Below, piece after piece: positions 9,591-17,678 of a DNA stretch of 64,000 nt; the first letter of the stretch is position 1, and each line of letters starts with the position of its first letter. The notes under the pieces were generated by a model. That model did no database searches, was not told the origin of the DNA, and saw only the letters and a list, made by a program, of their open reading frames with translations. A program made the translations under genes and the position numbers. This stretch comes from Kaistella montana. GTDB taxonomy: Bacteria; Bacteroidota; Bacteroidia; Flavobacteriales; Weeksellaceae. The stretch lies in assembly GCF_024436175.1 (NCBI RefSeq), contig NZ_JANFQP010000004.1:1-64000 (forward strand). The letters run 5' to 3'.

Positions 9591-9612
9591 TTTCTAGTAA
9601 ATAAAAATAAAA

Positions 9613-9640
9613 GAAGCTGTCAATTTTTGGCAGCTTCCTT
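9613..9640. terminator. Terminator between nrnA and DUF1304 gene
   Basis: The stem GAAGCTG/CAGCTTC (9613-9619 with 9631-9637), extended by two pairs, lies 23 bases after the nrnA stop and between convergent genes. The T-tract is weak. Confidence 0.55.
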
Positions 9641-9659
9641 TGTTTATTTCTTGTTGTTT

Positions 9660-10025
9660 TTATTTCAACAACAAAACCGCCAAAGCAATAATCGCTGGTA
9701 AAGCCTGTACAAAAAATATCTTTTTTGAAGCTGATAATGCTCCGTAAATTCCGGCTACTATTACGCATCCCAAGAAAAATACAGCTACATTTTTAGCCCA
9801 GATTTCATTTTCGATAAAGAAAGACCAGATTAATCCGGCCGACAGAAAACCATTATACAAACCCTGATTTGCTGCCAAACCTTTCGTTGGTTCGAAAAGT
9901 TCGTCTTTTAAGGAACCTTTAAACGTTTTTCTGCCCAAAGTTTCCCAAGCAAACATTTCCATGTATAAAATGTAAAGATGCTCGATGGCAACTAATCCGA
10001 TTAGTATTTTTGATAAGATTTCCAT
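9660..10025 (-). CDS. DUF1304 family integral membrane protein
   Basis: This 121-residue protein consists almost wholly of four hydrophobic helices: an N-terminal one with the AIEHLYILYMEMFAWE segment, then one around NGFLSAGLIWSFF, one around VAVFFLGCVIVAGIYGALSA and a last one, QALPAIIALAVLLLK. The early LYILYMEMFAW and central NQGLYNGFLSAGL segments are the recognisable marks of DUF1304 (YqjF-like) proteins, whose function is unknown. It lies 26 bases downstream of the alpha/beta hydrolase gene on the same strand and is probably co-transcribed with it. Confidence 0.85.
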   Translation of the reverse strand: MEILSKILIGLVAIEHLYILYMEMFAWETLGRKTFKGSLKDELFEPTKGLAANQGLYNGFLSAGLIWSFFIENEIWAKNVAVFFLGCVIVAGIYGALSASKKIFFVQALPAIIALAVLLLK

Positions 10026-10051
10026 GTTTTATTTATTTTAAATGGTTGTTT

Positions 10052-10834
10052 TTAGAAAATGAGGTTTTTCGGAAGATTATGAAGAAGTTCTGTGTTGAGG
10101 ATTGCCGCACAGATTTCCGGTTTTTCCCAATGTCCGTTATGTCCGCAATCCAAAAGATACGACTTGATATTGGTTCTATCAGGAAGATTTTTCAGTAACA
10201 GCTCAGATTTCACGGCATTATCGTGTTTTCCGGCGATTACTAGGATTTTTCCAGCGAAATTTTGCATCACTGAAGTTTTGTCGGTTCGTTCGATCATTCC
10301 TTTTACAGCGGCGAGAGCACCTTCATTCTTCGTGGAAAGTGCAATTTCTTTGGCGAGTTCTATTTTTCCTTCCAAAATATCTTTTTCATTTTCATTAAAT
10401 AAATTGGGAATTCCCGCGCGAACATAATTCGGAAATGCTTCCTGAATGATCCTGAAACTTTTTCTGCGCTGTTCTTTTTTCTCATCATCATCCGGAAAAA
10501 AAGTAGAAAAAAACAAAGTGAAACTCTTCAAAACTTCCGGAAATTTCTCTGCAAAAGCCAGCGAAGTGTAACCGCCCATTGAATGTCCCAGCAGATGGAA
10601 TTCTTTTAATCCCAGCTTGTCGGCGACTTTTTTCACTTCTTCTGCCATCAGTTCCATCGTATGGATTTCATGGTAAATTTTCGATAAGCCATGTCCCGGT
10701 AAATCAATTTTTATTAAAGTAAAATCTTTGGAAAGGTATTTCTCTAAGTCATCCCAAATCATAGAATTTTCCATAAAACCGTGGAGTAGAACCAGATATT
10801 CCTTTCCTTTTCCGGATATTTCGTAGTGCAGCAT
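10052..10834 (-). CDS. Alpha/beta-fold hydrolase
   Basis: This 260-residue cytosolic hydrolase has the oxyanion segment LLHGFMENSMIW, the nucleophile elbow GHSMGGYTSLAFAEKFPE and the late catalytic His in DCGHNGHWEKPE. A middle lid domain (residues about 110-185) is rich in charged residues. The layout resembles esterases and MenH/BioH-like enzymes, but the substrate cannot be inferred. It lies in a leftward run with a small lipoprotein gene upstream (19 bases) and DUF1304 downstream. Confidence 0.85.
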   Translation of the reverse strand: MLHYEISGKGKEYLVLLHGFMENSMIWDDLEKYLSKDFTLIKIDLPGHGLSKIYHEIHTMELMAEEVKKVADKLGLKEFHLLGHSMGGYTSLAFAEKFPEVLKSFTLFFSTFFPDDDEKKEQRRKSFRIIQEAFPNYVRAGIPNLFNENEKDILEGKIELAKEIALSTKNEGALAAVKGMIERTDKTSVMQNFAGKILVIAGKHDNAVKSELLLKNLPDRTNIKSYLLDCGHNGHWEKPEICAAILNTELLHNLPKNLIF

Positions 10835-10853
10835 GATTTTAATTTAAAATGGT

Positions 10854-11360
10854 TTAAAAATAAATGTCAATATAATCCACAAATCCGGAGCTATTCACTT
10901 TATCTTGCAAACGCCAGAATTTTCCTTTCCTTTCATTGAAAAATGTTGTTTTCTTGGTTCGCGTATATTTTTCTCCTTGAATATTTTGGTTGATTTTTCC
11001 GTCAAAATTCAGGTGTTTATCGGAAACCCGAGAAACTTTTCCTTCGATTGTTAAAGTGTTTTTCCCCGAAGCTGCTTTTCCCGAAACGGAATATTCATCT
11101 CTTCCGATTTTTTCAAATTTTGCACTTCCCAGGATTGGTGAAATCGCATCTGAACTGAACTTTAATTGATGATTTCCACTCAGGTCTGAAAACCGATTTT
11201 GTTCGTTCTTTAATTTGATACTATCGTTGATTTGGCTCCGGACCGCGTTTATAGAATCAATGATTTTAGTACTGTCGGATTGGGTATTGGTGGATTCGCC
11301 CTCCTTTTTGGAGCAGGAGAGCAATAAAATACCGCAGAGCATAATGATGTTTTTTTTCAT
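10854..11360 (-). CDS. Small lipoprotein of unknown function
   Basis: I chose the ATG at 11360, which gives MKKNIIMLCGILLLSCSKKEGES with a clear lipobox (LLLSC); an ATG two codons upstream is in frame. The mature protein is about 150 residues: a polar, Ser/Asp-rich linker, then a beta-rich part with GNHQLKFSSDAIS and NTLTIEGKVSRVSDKHLNFDGKINQNI. I do not recognise the family. It is expected to be anchored to the inner leaflet of the outer membrane or the periplasmic face of the inner membrane, and precedes the hydrolase gene by 19 bases. Confidence 0.7.
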   Translation of the reverse strand: MKKNIIMLCGILLLSCSKKEGESTNTQSDSTKIIDSINAVRSQINDSIKLKNEQNRFSDLSGNHQLKFSSDAISPILGSAKFEKIGRDEYSVSGKAASGKNTLTIEGKVSRVSDKHLNFDGKINQNIQGEKYTRTKKTTFFNERKGKFWRLQDKVNSSGFVDYIDIYF

Positions 11361-11461
11361 AACCATTCATAATCGAATGATTCAAATTTAGTTAAAAATC
11401 TAAACATTCCACTTTTTTTTGTGAAAAAGGAAATGAAGGGACGAAAGCAATCGCTTGGGCT

Positions 11462-11911
11462 TTACGATTTGGTTTTGGAGTCCATCACAATCGTTACCGG
11501 ACCGTCATTAAGTAAAGAAACTTTCATATCCGCGCCGAAAATTCCGCTTTCAGTTTTCAATCCAGATTTTGCGATTTCAGTTTTAAAATATTCAAAAAGA
11601 GGAATGGCTTTGTCGGGTTTTGCAGCTTTTATGAAAGATGGGCGGTTTCCTTTTTTGTAATCGGCAATTAAGGTAAATTGGCTGATGCAGAGGATTTCCC
11701 CAGAAATATCGGTCACCGAAAGATTCAGTTTCCCTTCATCATCACCGAAAATTCTTAGGTTTAAGATTTTTTGAACGAGCCAATCGGCGTCGGTTTTTTC
11801 ATCTTCTTCATCAATTCCGATCAGCAATAATAAGCCTTTTGAGATTTCACCAACAATTTTTCCTTCAACTTTTACATTGGCTTCGGAAACTCTTTGAATA
11901 ACAATTTTCAT
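11462..11911 (-). CDS. dtd: D-aminoacyl-tRNA deacylase
   Basis: This 149-residue cytosolic enzyme hydrolyses D-amino acids (and glycine on tRNA-Ala) from mischarged tRNAs. Both family motifs are present: SQFTLIADYKKGNRPSF and the cross-subunit NDGPVTIVMDS (G137-P138, the Gly-cisPro pair) near the C-terminus. The N-terminal MKIVIQRVSEANVKVEGKIVG is typical and the length is standard. It stands alone between two lipoprotein genes. Confidence 0.95.
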   Translation of the reverse strand: MKIVIQRVSEANVKVEGKIVGEISKGLLLLIGIDEEDEKTDADWLVQKILNLRIFGDDEGKLNLSVTDISGEILCISQFTLIADYKKGNRPSFIKAAKPDKAIPLFEYFKTEIAKSGLKTESGIFGADMKVSLLNDGPVTIVMDSKTKS

Positions 11912-11941
11912 GGAGATTTAGATACTTAAAAAAAATAAAAA

Positions 11942-12391
11942 TTAATCAAAAATAGAAAGTGTTCCCGTCGCTGCATCATAGTTGTATCGATAAGTTTTGG
12001 GAGCTATTTGCGCTATTTTGGTGGGTTCTCCGGTAATCAGAATCCATTCTGCACCATCTTTCGGGCAAATTACTTTGATGTTGTCTTTAACTTCCAGCGT
12101 TGTCGTGTTGTCGGGACAAATATGAGGAGCATTTCGGTCATAAATTTTAAATCCATTCGTAGTACGAACCACAATGAGTCCGCGTGTTCCGGAATCTTGT
12201 TGGTTCACATAAATCCATCCATTTACATTCTGAAGATTGTAATAAGCAGGCAAATTAAGGTTGAGAACAACGTTAATCGGAACATTCGGAAAGCAACTCA
12301 CGGTTTCTTCGCGTGTTGAGCAAGAATTTAGACTTAAAGTGCTGAAAATGAGTGTTGTTAATAAAAGTAGAACCGAAATGTTTCTTTTCAT
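11942..12391 (-). CDS. Lipoprotein with degenerate Rieske-like fold
   Basis: The 149-residue protein has a signal peptide with lipobox LNSC (Cys24). The central region reads like a Rieske domain, with APHICPDN (C92, D94) and, 16 residues later, CPKDGAEWILITGEP (C109, D112). In true Rieske proteins these positions are C-x-H and C-x-x-H; here both cysteines remain but both histidines are Asp. The final GEPTKIAQIAPKTYRY also fits the Rieske ending. A normal 2Fe-2S cluster is unlikely, and the role is unknown. It diverges from greA across about 100 bases. Confidence 0.65.
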   Translation of the reverse strand: MKRNISVLLLLTTLIFSTLSLNSCSTREETVSCFPNVPINVVLNLNLPAYYNLQNVNGWIYVNQQDSGTRGLIVVRTTNGFKIYDRNAPHICPDNTTTLEVKDNIKVICPKDGAEWILITGEPTKIAQIAPKTYRYNYDAATGTLSIFD

Positions 12392-12405
12392 TTAAAATAA
12401 ATTTA

Positions 12406-12413
12406 TATATTTG
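12406..12413 (+). promoter_or_regulatory. -7 box (TATATTTG) of greA
   Basis: TATATTTG is an exact TAnnTTTG match, placing the greA transcription start near 12420 and giving a leader of about 70 bases that contains the hairpin at 12441-12466. Confidence 0.5.
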
Positions 12414-12440
12414 TAAAACGAATACAAACAGAAATCATTG

Positions 12441-12466
12441 TCCGACAAATGTCGGATTATTTTTTT
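12441..12466 (+). terminator. Hairpin plus T-tract in the greA leader (candidate attenuator)
   Basis: TCCGAC (12441-12446), loop AAAT and GTCGGA (12451-12456) form a perfect 6-bp stem followed by TTATTTTTTT. It lies downstream of the greA -7 box and 26 bases upstream of the greA start, not at the end of any gene. It is therefore placed to cut greA transcripts short. Confidence 0.6.
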
Positions 12467-12491
12467 ATACTAACGCAAATTACAGAAAATT

Positions 12492-12962
12492 ATGGCAAGT
12501 TATGTTACCAAAGATGGTTTAGATAAAATGAAAGTTGAACTGGAACAACTGGAAACCATCGAAAGACCAAAAATTACCCAGCAAATTGCTGAAGCTAGAG
12601 ATAAAGGCGATTTATCTGAAAACGCAGAATATGACGCTGCCAAGGAAGCCCAAGGAATGTTGGAAATGAAAATTTCGAAATTGAAAGATCTCATCATCAA
12701 CTCGAAAGTGATTGATGAAACCCAACTTGATACTTCGAAAGTTTCAATCCTGACAACAGTTCGATTGAAAAATAATGCGACCAAAGCTGAGCAGAAATTC
12801 ACCTTGGTTCCCGATAACGAAAGCGATTTGAAAGCAGGAAAAATTTCGGTAAACACACCGATTGCAAAAGGACTTTTAGGGAAAGTTGTGGGCGAAACTG
12901 CCGATATCGTGTTGCCAAACGGGAACAAGCTTTCTTTTGAAGTTTTAGAGATTACTTTGTAA
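12492..12962 (+). CDS. greA: Transcription elongation factor GreA
   Basis: GreA enters the secondary channel of RNA polymerase and triggers cleavage of backtracked RNA. The 156-residue protein has the N-terminal coiled coil (KMKVELEQLETIERPKITQQIAEA) with the acidic tip DKGDLSENAEYDAAKE at about residues 37-52, and the C-terminal FKBP-like domain with ARKxxVGE-type end GKVVGETADIVLP. It is a stand-alone gene; a second Gre-family protein is encoded at 39703-40203. Its leader carries a terminator-like hairpin. Confidence 0.95.
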   Translation: MASYVTKDGLDKMKVELEQLETIERPKITQQIAEARDKGDLSENAEYDAAKEAQGMLEMKISKLKDLIINSKVIDETQLDTSKVSILTTVRLKNNATKAEQKFTLVPDNESDLKAGKISVNTPIAKGLLGKVVGETADIVLPNGNKLSFEVLEITL

Positions 12963-13023
12963 AAAAGTGATTTTCAAAAGGTAAAAAAATGTAGATTTTT
13001 CGCCTCGTTTTTTATTTTAGCCT

Positions 13024-13031
13024 TAAATTTG
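13024..13031 (+). promoter_or_regulatory. -7 box (TAAATTTG) of the HIT-family gene
   Basis: TAAATTTG matches TAnnTTTG exactly, 62 bases before the HIT gene start. A separate ATG at 13044 opens a short 11-codon frame in this leader (MKNFLFYQLTKN), which may be chance. Confidence 0.5.
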
Positions 13032-13093
13032 TACAATAAGAAAATGAAGAATTTTCTTTTTTATCAGTTAACTAAAAATTAAATCTAAAAGTC

Positions 13094-13483
13094 ATGAGTT
13101 CTATTTTCACAAAAATTGTTTCAGGAGAAATTCCATCCTACAAAATTGCTGAAGACGTGCAACATCTGGCTTTTCTAGATGCTATGCCTTTGGTAAAAGG
13201 ACATACTTTGGTGATTCCAAAAAAAGAAATCGATTTTATTTTCGATCTTGAAAATGAGGATTTCAAAAACCTGTGGAGTTTTGCACAAACCGTTGCCAAG
13301 AAACTTGAAAAAGCCTATCCGACCCAAAGAATTGCGGTTGCAGTGGTAGGTTTGGAGGTTCCTCATGCGCACATTCATTTGATTCCGATTGATAAAATGG
13401 ACGACATGAACTTCAGAAACGAAAGGTTGAAACTTTCAGTGGATGAATACAGGCAAATACAAGATACCATCCTCAATTCATAA
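13094..13483 (+). CDS. HIT-family nucleotide hydrolase (HINT-like)
   Basis: This 129-residue cytosolic protein belongs to the histidine-triad superfamily, whose HINT branch hydrolyses nucleoside phosphoramidates and AMP-lysine. The triad HAHIHLI is at residues 91-97. The N-terminus SIFTKIVSGEIPSYKIAEDVQHLAFLDAMPLVKGHTLVIPK is characteristic of the branch. The gene has its own promoter box and ends before a hairpin terminator upstream of clpX. Confidence 0.92.
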   Translation: MSSIFTKIVSGEIPSYKIAEDVQHLAFLDAMPLVKGHTLVIPKKEIDFIFDLENEDFKNLWSFAQTVAKKLEKAYPTQRIAVAVVGLEVPHAHIHLIPIDKMDDMNFRNERLKLSVDEYRQIQDTILNS

Positions 13484-13488
13484 AATAT

Positions 13489-13527
13489 TATTTTGTCAAG
13501 GTCGAAAAGCTTTGACAAAATTTTTTT
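13489..13527 (+). terminator. Terminator after the HIT gene
   Basis: TTTTGTCAA (13491-13499) pairs with TTGACAAAA (13512-13520) around a GC-containing loop and is followed by seven T. Confidence 0.7.
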
Positions 13528-13562
13528 AAACAAACAATCTTACACTTATTATAAAAAGAGAT

Positions 13563-14744
13563 ATGAATTCAAACCAATGCTCTTTCTGCGGAAGAAAACG
13601 AAAAGATGTAGAAATATTGATTTCCGGAAACGAAGGTTTTATCTGCGAAAACTGTATCGAGCAAGCGCATGCTATCGTGGTGGAAAATGCCAAAAGCGAA
13701 GGCTTTTCACCAGCCGATAACATGGAAGATTTAAAAAAACCAAAAGAAATAAAAGAACATCTTGATCAATTTGTAATTGGACAAGATCAAGCGAAAAAAC
13801 AGCTATCGATCGCTGTATATAATCATTATAAAAGGCTTTTGCATGCTAAAACCGAAAACCGTGAAGTAGAGATTGAAAAATCCAACATCATCATGATTGG
13901 TGAAACCGGAACGGGGAAAACGCTTTTGGCCAAAACGATTGCTAAGGAATTGAATGTTCCGTTTTGTATCGTAGATGCTACGATTTTAACAGAAGCAGGT
14001 TATGTAGGAGAAGATGTGGAAAGTATTCTTTCCAGAATTTTGATGGTGGCAGATTATGATGTGGAAAAGGCAGAAAAAGGAATCGTTTTTATTGATGAGA
14101 TCGACAAAATTGCCAGGAAATCCGATAATCCGAGTCTTACACGAGATGTTTCGGGCGAAGGGGTTCAGCAAGGTTTGTTGAAGCTTTTGGAAGGAAGTAT
14201 CGTCAATGTACCACCACAAGGCGGAAGAAAGCATCCTGACCAGAAATATATTCAGGTAAATACCCAAAATATTTTGTTCATCGCGGGTGGCGCTTTTGAT
14301 GGAATTAAAGAAATTATTGAAAGAAGACTCAATAAACAAGCTATTGGTTTTAGCGCTGAAAAATTGACTAAAACGGAAGATGAAGAGTATATTTTGAGCC
14401 AACTCAATGCGATAGATTTAAGAAAATTTGGGTTGATTCCGGAATTATTGGGAAGATTTCCAATCGTAACTTATCTGGACAAACTCACCAAAGAGACCAT
14501 GATTCGGATTATGAAAGAGCCCAAAAACTCGATTATCAATCAGTTTGTAGAGCTTTTCAAAATGGATGGAGTTGATTTGAAATTTACTGATGATGCGATT
14601 GAGAAAATCGTAGAAGAAACTATGGAGAAAGGACTTGGTGCAAGAGGTTTGCGAGGTACTACAGAGAAAGTGCTGGAAGATTATATGTTCAACATCGCGG
14701 AACAACAAGAAATCATTATTACTAAAGATCAACTTATTTTCTAA
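13563..14744 (+). CDS. clpX: ATP-dependent Clp protease ATP-binding subunit ClpX
   Basis: ClpX is the AAA+ unfoldase that feeds substrates to ClpP. The zinc-binding domain is intact (C6, C9, C28, C31), followed by Walker A GETGTGKT (G113-T120), Walker B GIVFIDEIDKIA, and the sensor/arginine region ending GLGARGLRGTTEKVLEDYMF. The pore loop GYVGEDVESIL is also present. At 393 residues it is slightly shorter than E. coli ClpX (424), mainly in linkers and tail. clpP is not adjacent here. A terminator follows. Confidence 0.97.
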   Translation: MNSNQCSFCGRKRKDVEILISGNEGFICENCIEQAHAIVVENAKSEGFSPADNMEDLKKPKEIKEHLDQFVIGQDQAKKQLSIAVYNHYKRLLHAKTENREVEIEKSNIIMIGETGTGKTLLAKTIAKELNVPFCIVDATILTEAGYVGEDVESILSRILMVADYDVEKAEKGIVFIDEIDKIARKSDNPSLTRDVSGEGVQQGLLKLLEGSIVNVPPQGGRKHPDQKYIQVNTQNILFIAGGAFDGIKEIIERRLNKQAIGFSAEKLTKTEDEEYILSQLNAIDLRKFGLIPELLGRFPIVTYLDKLTKETMIRIMKEPKNSIINQFVELFKMDGVDLKFTDDAIEKIVEETMEKGLGARGLRGTTEKVLEDYMFNIAEQQEIIITKDQLIF

Positions 14745-14837
14745 TTATTTGTGGTTTTGTAGTGTCACTTAATGATGTAATGTGGTGTCATTCTAAAACT
14801 CGAAAAAGCTTAGGATAAATAATTTTTAACAATACAA

Positions 14838-14865
14838 AACTCATCGAAACTCGGTGAGTTTTTTT
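14838..14865 (+). terminator. Terminator after clpX
   Basis: AACTCATCGA (14838-14847) pairs with TCGGTGAGTT (14851-14860) through one G-T pair, followed by T-rich sequence. It lies only 12 bases before the next start codon. Confidence 0.7.
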
Positions 14866-14876
14866 ATATTTACATT

Positions 14877-16160
14877 ATGAAAAAAGTTTTAGGAATTACA
14901 TGCTTGTTGGTGCTGAATTCGCTATCGGCACAGTTTAAAATCGATATTGAAGCTCCCAATACATTTACTCCAAAAGAAGTATATCTTTATACTTTAAATG
15001 GCTCCAAAGATGTATTAAATACCAAAGAAATCAGAAAAGGAAATAATTGGCAATTTAAAGTGGCAAAACCTTATACAGGAATGATGAAGCTTTATTTCCC
15101 AGAAGGTAATATCTCGCTGAATTTCATTTCAGAAAACAAAGATGTAAAACTAAAATTTGATTCTGATAAAGGTAAAATCACCAATGTTCAGTACCTGGAT
15201 GAAAGTAATTCTGTGATGAATAATTTACAAGATGTTCAGCAGAAAAAAGAATATATTTTGCCAGCGTTGGTTCAAATCAAAGATTATTATGAGAACTCCA
15301 CAGTTTTTAGAAAGGCTCTGAATGATGAAATTGATAGACTTTCCGGAAGTGTAACGGATCTTAGTAAATATCCATTCATACAGTATTACAATACCAATTA
15401 CTCTAAATTTTTAGATAAAACAACCGCAAAAAAGGACATTACTCATGATGAAATCATCCATTATCTGAGCAATTCCAATGATATGCTTGAAACGTCTTCA
15501 CTCCTGAGGCCTGTTTTGATGGCTTATTTGAACGTGGGTCCAAGTTCAAATGTAACCAACGATGTCGATAAATTATTAAAAGCTGTCAATGTAGAAACTC
15601 CTCGCGGACAAACTATTTTGTCAGAATTGATCGAGATTTTTGATACTTATGATATGGCTGATTTGAAGGAAAAATATCTTACCGAAGCAAAAAATCTAAA
15701 ATGTACCATCAATGATCGATTGAGTAGCACGATTGCAACAAATAAAAATACTGAATTGGGAGCCATTTTCCCTAACTATATTTTCCAGAATCCGACAAAT
15801 ACGAAAGCGAAATCGCTAGCAGAAGTGAAGGCAAGTAAGAAAATTATTGTTTTCTGGGCATCAACTTGTTCCCACTGTGAAGCTGAATTGCCAAAGCTTA
15901 TTGAAAAATATAATGCAATAAAATCTCAAAATGCCGAAGTAATTGCATTTTCTTTGGATTCTGAAAAAGCAAATTATGATGCTAAGGTGAAAAGCCTTCC
16001 TTGGATTAATGATACCGAACTCAAAGGCTGGTACAGCTCATTTGCAGAGACTTATAACGTGAGAGCTACTCCAACTTATTTTGTTTTGGATTCAAATAAT
16101 AAGATTATTGCCAAGCCGGATCACGCTGAAGATGTAATTTCCTATTTAAAATTGAATTAA
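14877..16160 (+). CDS. Secreted thioredoxin-fold protein (TlpA/ResA-like)
   Basis: The protein has a signal peptide (MKKVLGITCLLVLNSLSAQF) and 427 residues. The first 280 residues form a helical, poorly conserved region of the kind found in Bacteroidota TlpA-like proteins (DUF4369/DUF5106 type; not certain). From about residue 300 comes the thioredoxin fold, with KKIIVFWASTCSHCEAELPKLI carrying the redox pair C331/C334 and a cis-Pro in RATPTYFVLD. It should act in the periplasm as a disulfide reductase or isomerase. The start lies just after the clpX terminator and close to a TATATTTA box (14866-14873), so its leader must be very short. Confidence 0.85.
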   Translation: MKKVLGITCLLVLNSLSAQFKIDIEAPNTFTPKEVYLYTLNGSKDVLNTKEIRKGNNWQFKVAKPYTGMMKLYFPEGNISLNFISENKDVKLKFDSDKGKITNVQYLDESNSVMNNLQDVQQKKEYILPALVQIKDYYENSTVFRKALNDEIDRLSGSVTDLSKYPFIQYYNTNYSKFLDKTTAKKDITHDEIIHYLSNSNDMLETSSLLRPVLMAYLNVGPSSNVTNDVDKLLKAVNVETPRGQTILSELIEIFDTYDMADLKEKYLTEAKNLKCTINDRLSSTIATNKNTELGAIFPNYIFQNPTNTKAKSLAEVKASKKIIVFWASTCSHCEAELPKLIEKYNAIKSQNAEVIAFSLDSEKANYDAKVKSLPWINDTELKGWYSSFAETYNVRATPTYFVLDSNNKIIAKPDHAEDVISYLKLN

Positions 16161-16164
16161 TTTT

Positions 16165-16194
16165 TTGCTACATTCCAAAATATTTTTATCTTTG
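16165..16194 (+). promoter_or_regulatory. Promoter of the tRNA gene (TTG-N19-TATCTTTG)
   Basis: TTG (16165-16167) is followed after 19 bases by TATCTTTG (16187-16194), an exact flavobacterial consensus promoter. The tRNA begins 12 bases after the -7 box. Confidence 0.8.
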
Positions 16195-16206
16195 CACCAC
16201 TCAAAA

Positions 16207-16280
16207 GGCGAGGTAGCTCAGTTGGTTAGAGCGCAGGATTCATAACCCTGAGGTCACGGGTTCAATTCCCGTCTTCGCTA
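16207..16280 (+). tRNA. tRNA-Met (anticodon CAT)
   Basis: The 74 bases fold into a full cloverleaf: acceptor GGCGAGG/CTTCGCT (two G-T pairs), D stem GCTC/GAGC, anticodon loop TTCATAA, T arm ACGGG-TTCAATT-CCCGT and discriminator A. The top anticodon-stem pair is an A-C mismatch (31/39). The absence of three G-C pairs at the anticodon stem base and of a 1-72 mismatch argues against an initiator. It is an elongator tRNA-Met, or possibly the tRNA-Ile that is modified at C34. The 3' CCA is not encoded. Confidence 0.93.
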
Positions 16281-16286
16281 CGAAAA

Positions 16287-16313
16287 AAACCCAACAAAAT
16301 GTTGGGTTTTTTT
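16287..16313 (+). terminator. Terminator after the tRNA
   Basis: AAACCCAACA (16287-16296), loop AAA and TGTTGGGTTT (16300-16309) form a perfect 10-bp stem followed by T residues. Confidence 0.85.
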
Positions 16314-16610
16314 ATTTTCATAATTTTTTTTTCTCATAAAAAATATAGTTTTTCTAAAGAATAATATTCAATTTATCTTATTTATTGACGATATTTAGAT
16401 TGAAATAAGCTAAGATTGTCAATCGTCCAATTAAAATTATTGTAAAATCTAGAAAAAATAGATTTTTATCCAAATAATTTTGTCATTTCAAAGATTAGTA
16501 TTAATTTTACGCAGTCTTAATGATGATGCAAATTATCAAAAGGACAATAAATTTTTTTTCATCATTTGTGTTTTTAGAATCGTATCGCAAGATGCGATTC
16601 TTTTTTTGTT
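16314..16610. other. Intergenic region with a hairpin near its right end
   Basis: About 300 bases of very AT-rich sequence carry no gene I can support. The only clear structure is a hairpin at 16576-16601 (AGAATCGTATC pairing with GATGCGATTCT around GCAA), followed on the plus strand by seven T. It can serve as a terminator, although the only minus-strand gene ending here (DUF3810) lies immediately to its right. A short transcript ending at this hairpin is possible but unproven. Confidence 0.5.
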
Positions 16611-17678
16611 TTATCGGGTGTTCAATCTCTCGTAACGTACCATCAAATCTACAAAATAGGAGTAAGTGATGCTGCCTTGTTGTTGATTGCTTTTCAGGAA
16701 TAAATCATTGCTGAGGTCGAAGAAAATGGCAAGAAATCCATCATGTTTTTTGGCGAATATTTTTTCGGCAATTCGATCCCTTTTCATAGCAGGAGAGTAG
16801 TTTTCAAGTATTTGCTTCACAAATTGGGGATTTTTTTCGACCAATGAGTTCAATAATGATCGCAAAACAAAGTATTCAACACTGTATTTCAATTCTACAT
16901 TTTCTGAATTTTTTCCTAAAAGATATCCGATAAAATTGGCTTCCTGTTCTCGCGCAAATCCCAATTGATGAGCGCTTTCGTGAGCTAGCGTAAAAGGAAT
17001 TTGAGTTGAAGGTAGTTCTGCATTGTATTGCGCTTCAGCGGTAAACGGATTGTAATATCCTAAAATCTCAGTGTAACTCATTATTTTGCGAAATAAACTG
17101 GGTTTGAAATTGTTGATTTCTGTACTTTTCTTAGAGCTGATAAAAGTTGGAAGTTGACTTTGATTAGAAAGAATTTCGGATTCAATTAGAGGTAAATTCT
17201 GTATTTTAAAAATACCATTTTCATCCTCTTTTAGAAGGTTTCGAGTTTGTTTGCAAAGATTCAAGTATTTTAAGGTTAATGATTTTGTTTCTTCTAAAGA
17301 GATTTCTTCGGGAGGTAATTGATCGATAATTGGTTTCTGGAAGTAGAGTTGTCCCCAAAATATTTGATAAGTGAAATAGACCAAATTTAAAACAACTAAA
17401 AACTTTACGAAATAACCGTTTCGTGTTTTCTTTTTTAAAATTTTAATTAAAAATAAAAGAAGAGCAGCTCCAAGAATGGTATAGAAAACGTCTCCAACCG
17501 AAAAAGGAATCGATGAAAATAGTTTTTGATGAAAACCTTTTTGCCACTCGAAAAATGTGGAAAATTTATCGACGAAAAACGGCGTTTTCGAGAACAAATA
17601 GAACAAAAGAAATTGGGCAAGTAAAATACCCGCCCAAAATCTTTTTCTTTGATAATATGGTTGTTGATTAGTGTCCAC
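16611..17678 (-). CDS. DUF3810 family membrane-anchored metalloprotease-like protein
   Basis: The 355-residue protein has three N-terminal hydrophobic segments (about residues 13-30, 62-78 and 88-105) and a soluble domain with the zinc motif in TLAHESAHQLGFAREQEANFIGYL: HExxH plus a downstream Glu, as in gluzincin proteases. This is the DUF3810 layout, and the substrate is unknown. The gene overlaps the upstream sugar transporter gene by 11 bases, so the two are coupled in translation. Confidence 0.85.
   Translation of the reverse strand: MDTNQQPYYQRKRFWAGILLAQFLLFYLFSKTPFFVDKFSTFFEWQKGFHQKLFSSIPFSVGDVFYTILGAALLLFLIKILKKKTRNGYFVKFLVVLNLVYFTYQIFWGQLYFQKPIIDQLPPEEISLEETKSLTLKYLNLCKQTRNLLKEDENGIFKIQNLPLIESEILSNQSQLPTFISSKKSTEINNFKPSLFRKIMSYTEILGYYNPFTAEAQYNAELPSTQIPFTLAHESAHQLGFAREQEANFIGYLLGKNSENVELKYSVEYFVLRSLLNSLVEKNPQFVKQILENYSPAMKRDRIAEKIFAKKHDGFLAIFFDLSNDLFLKSNQQQGSITYSYFVDLMVRYERLNTR

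Noticed and set aside
13044-13079. An 11-codon frame (MKNFLFYQLTKN) in the leader of the HIT gene
   Set aside because: It is too short to separate from chance; it has no run of regulatory codons and no hairpin between it and the gene.
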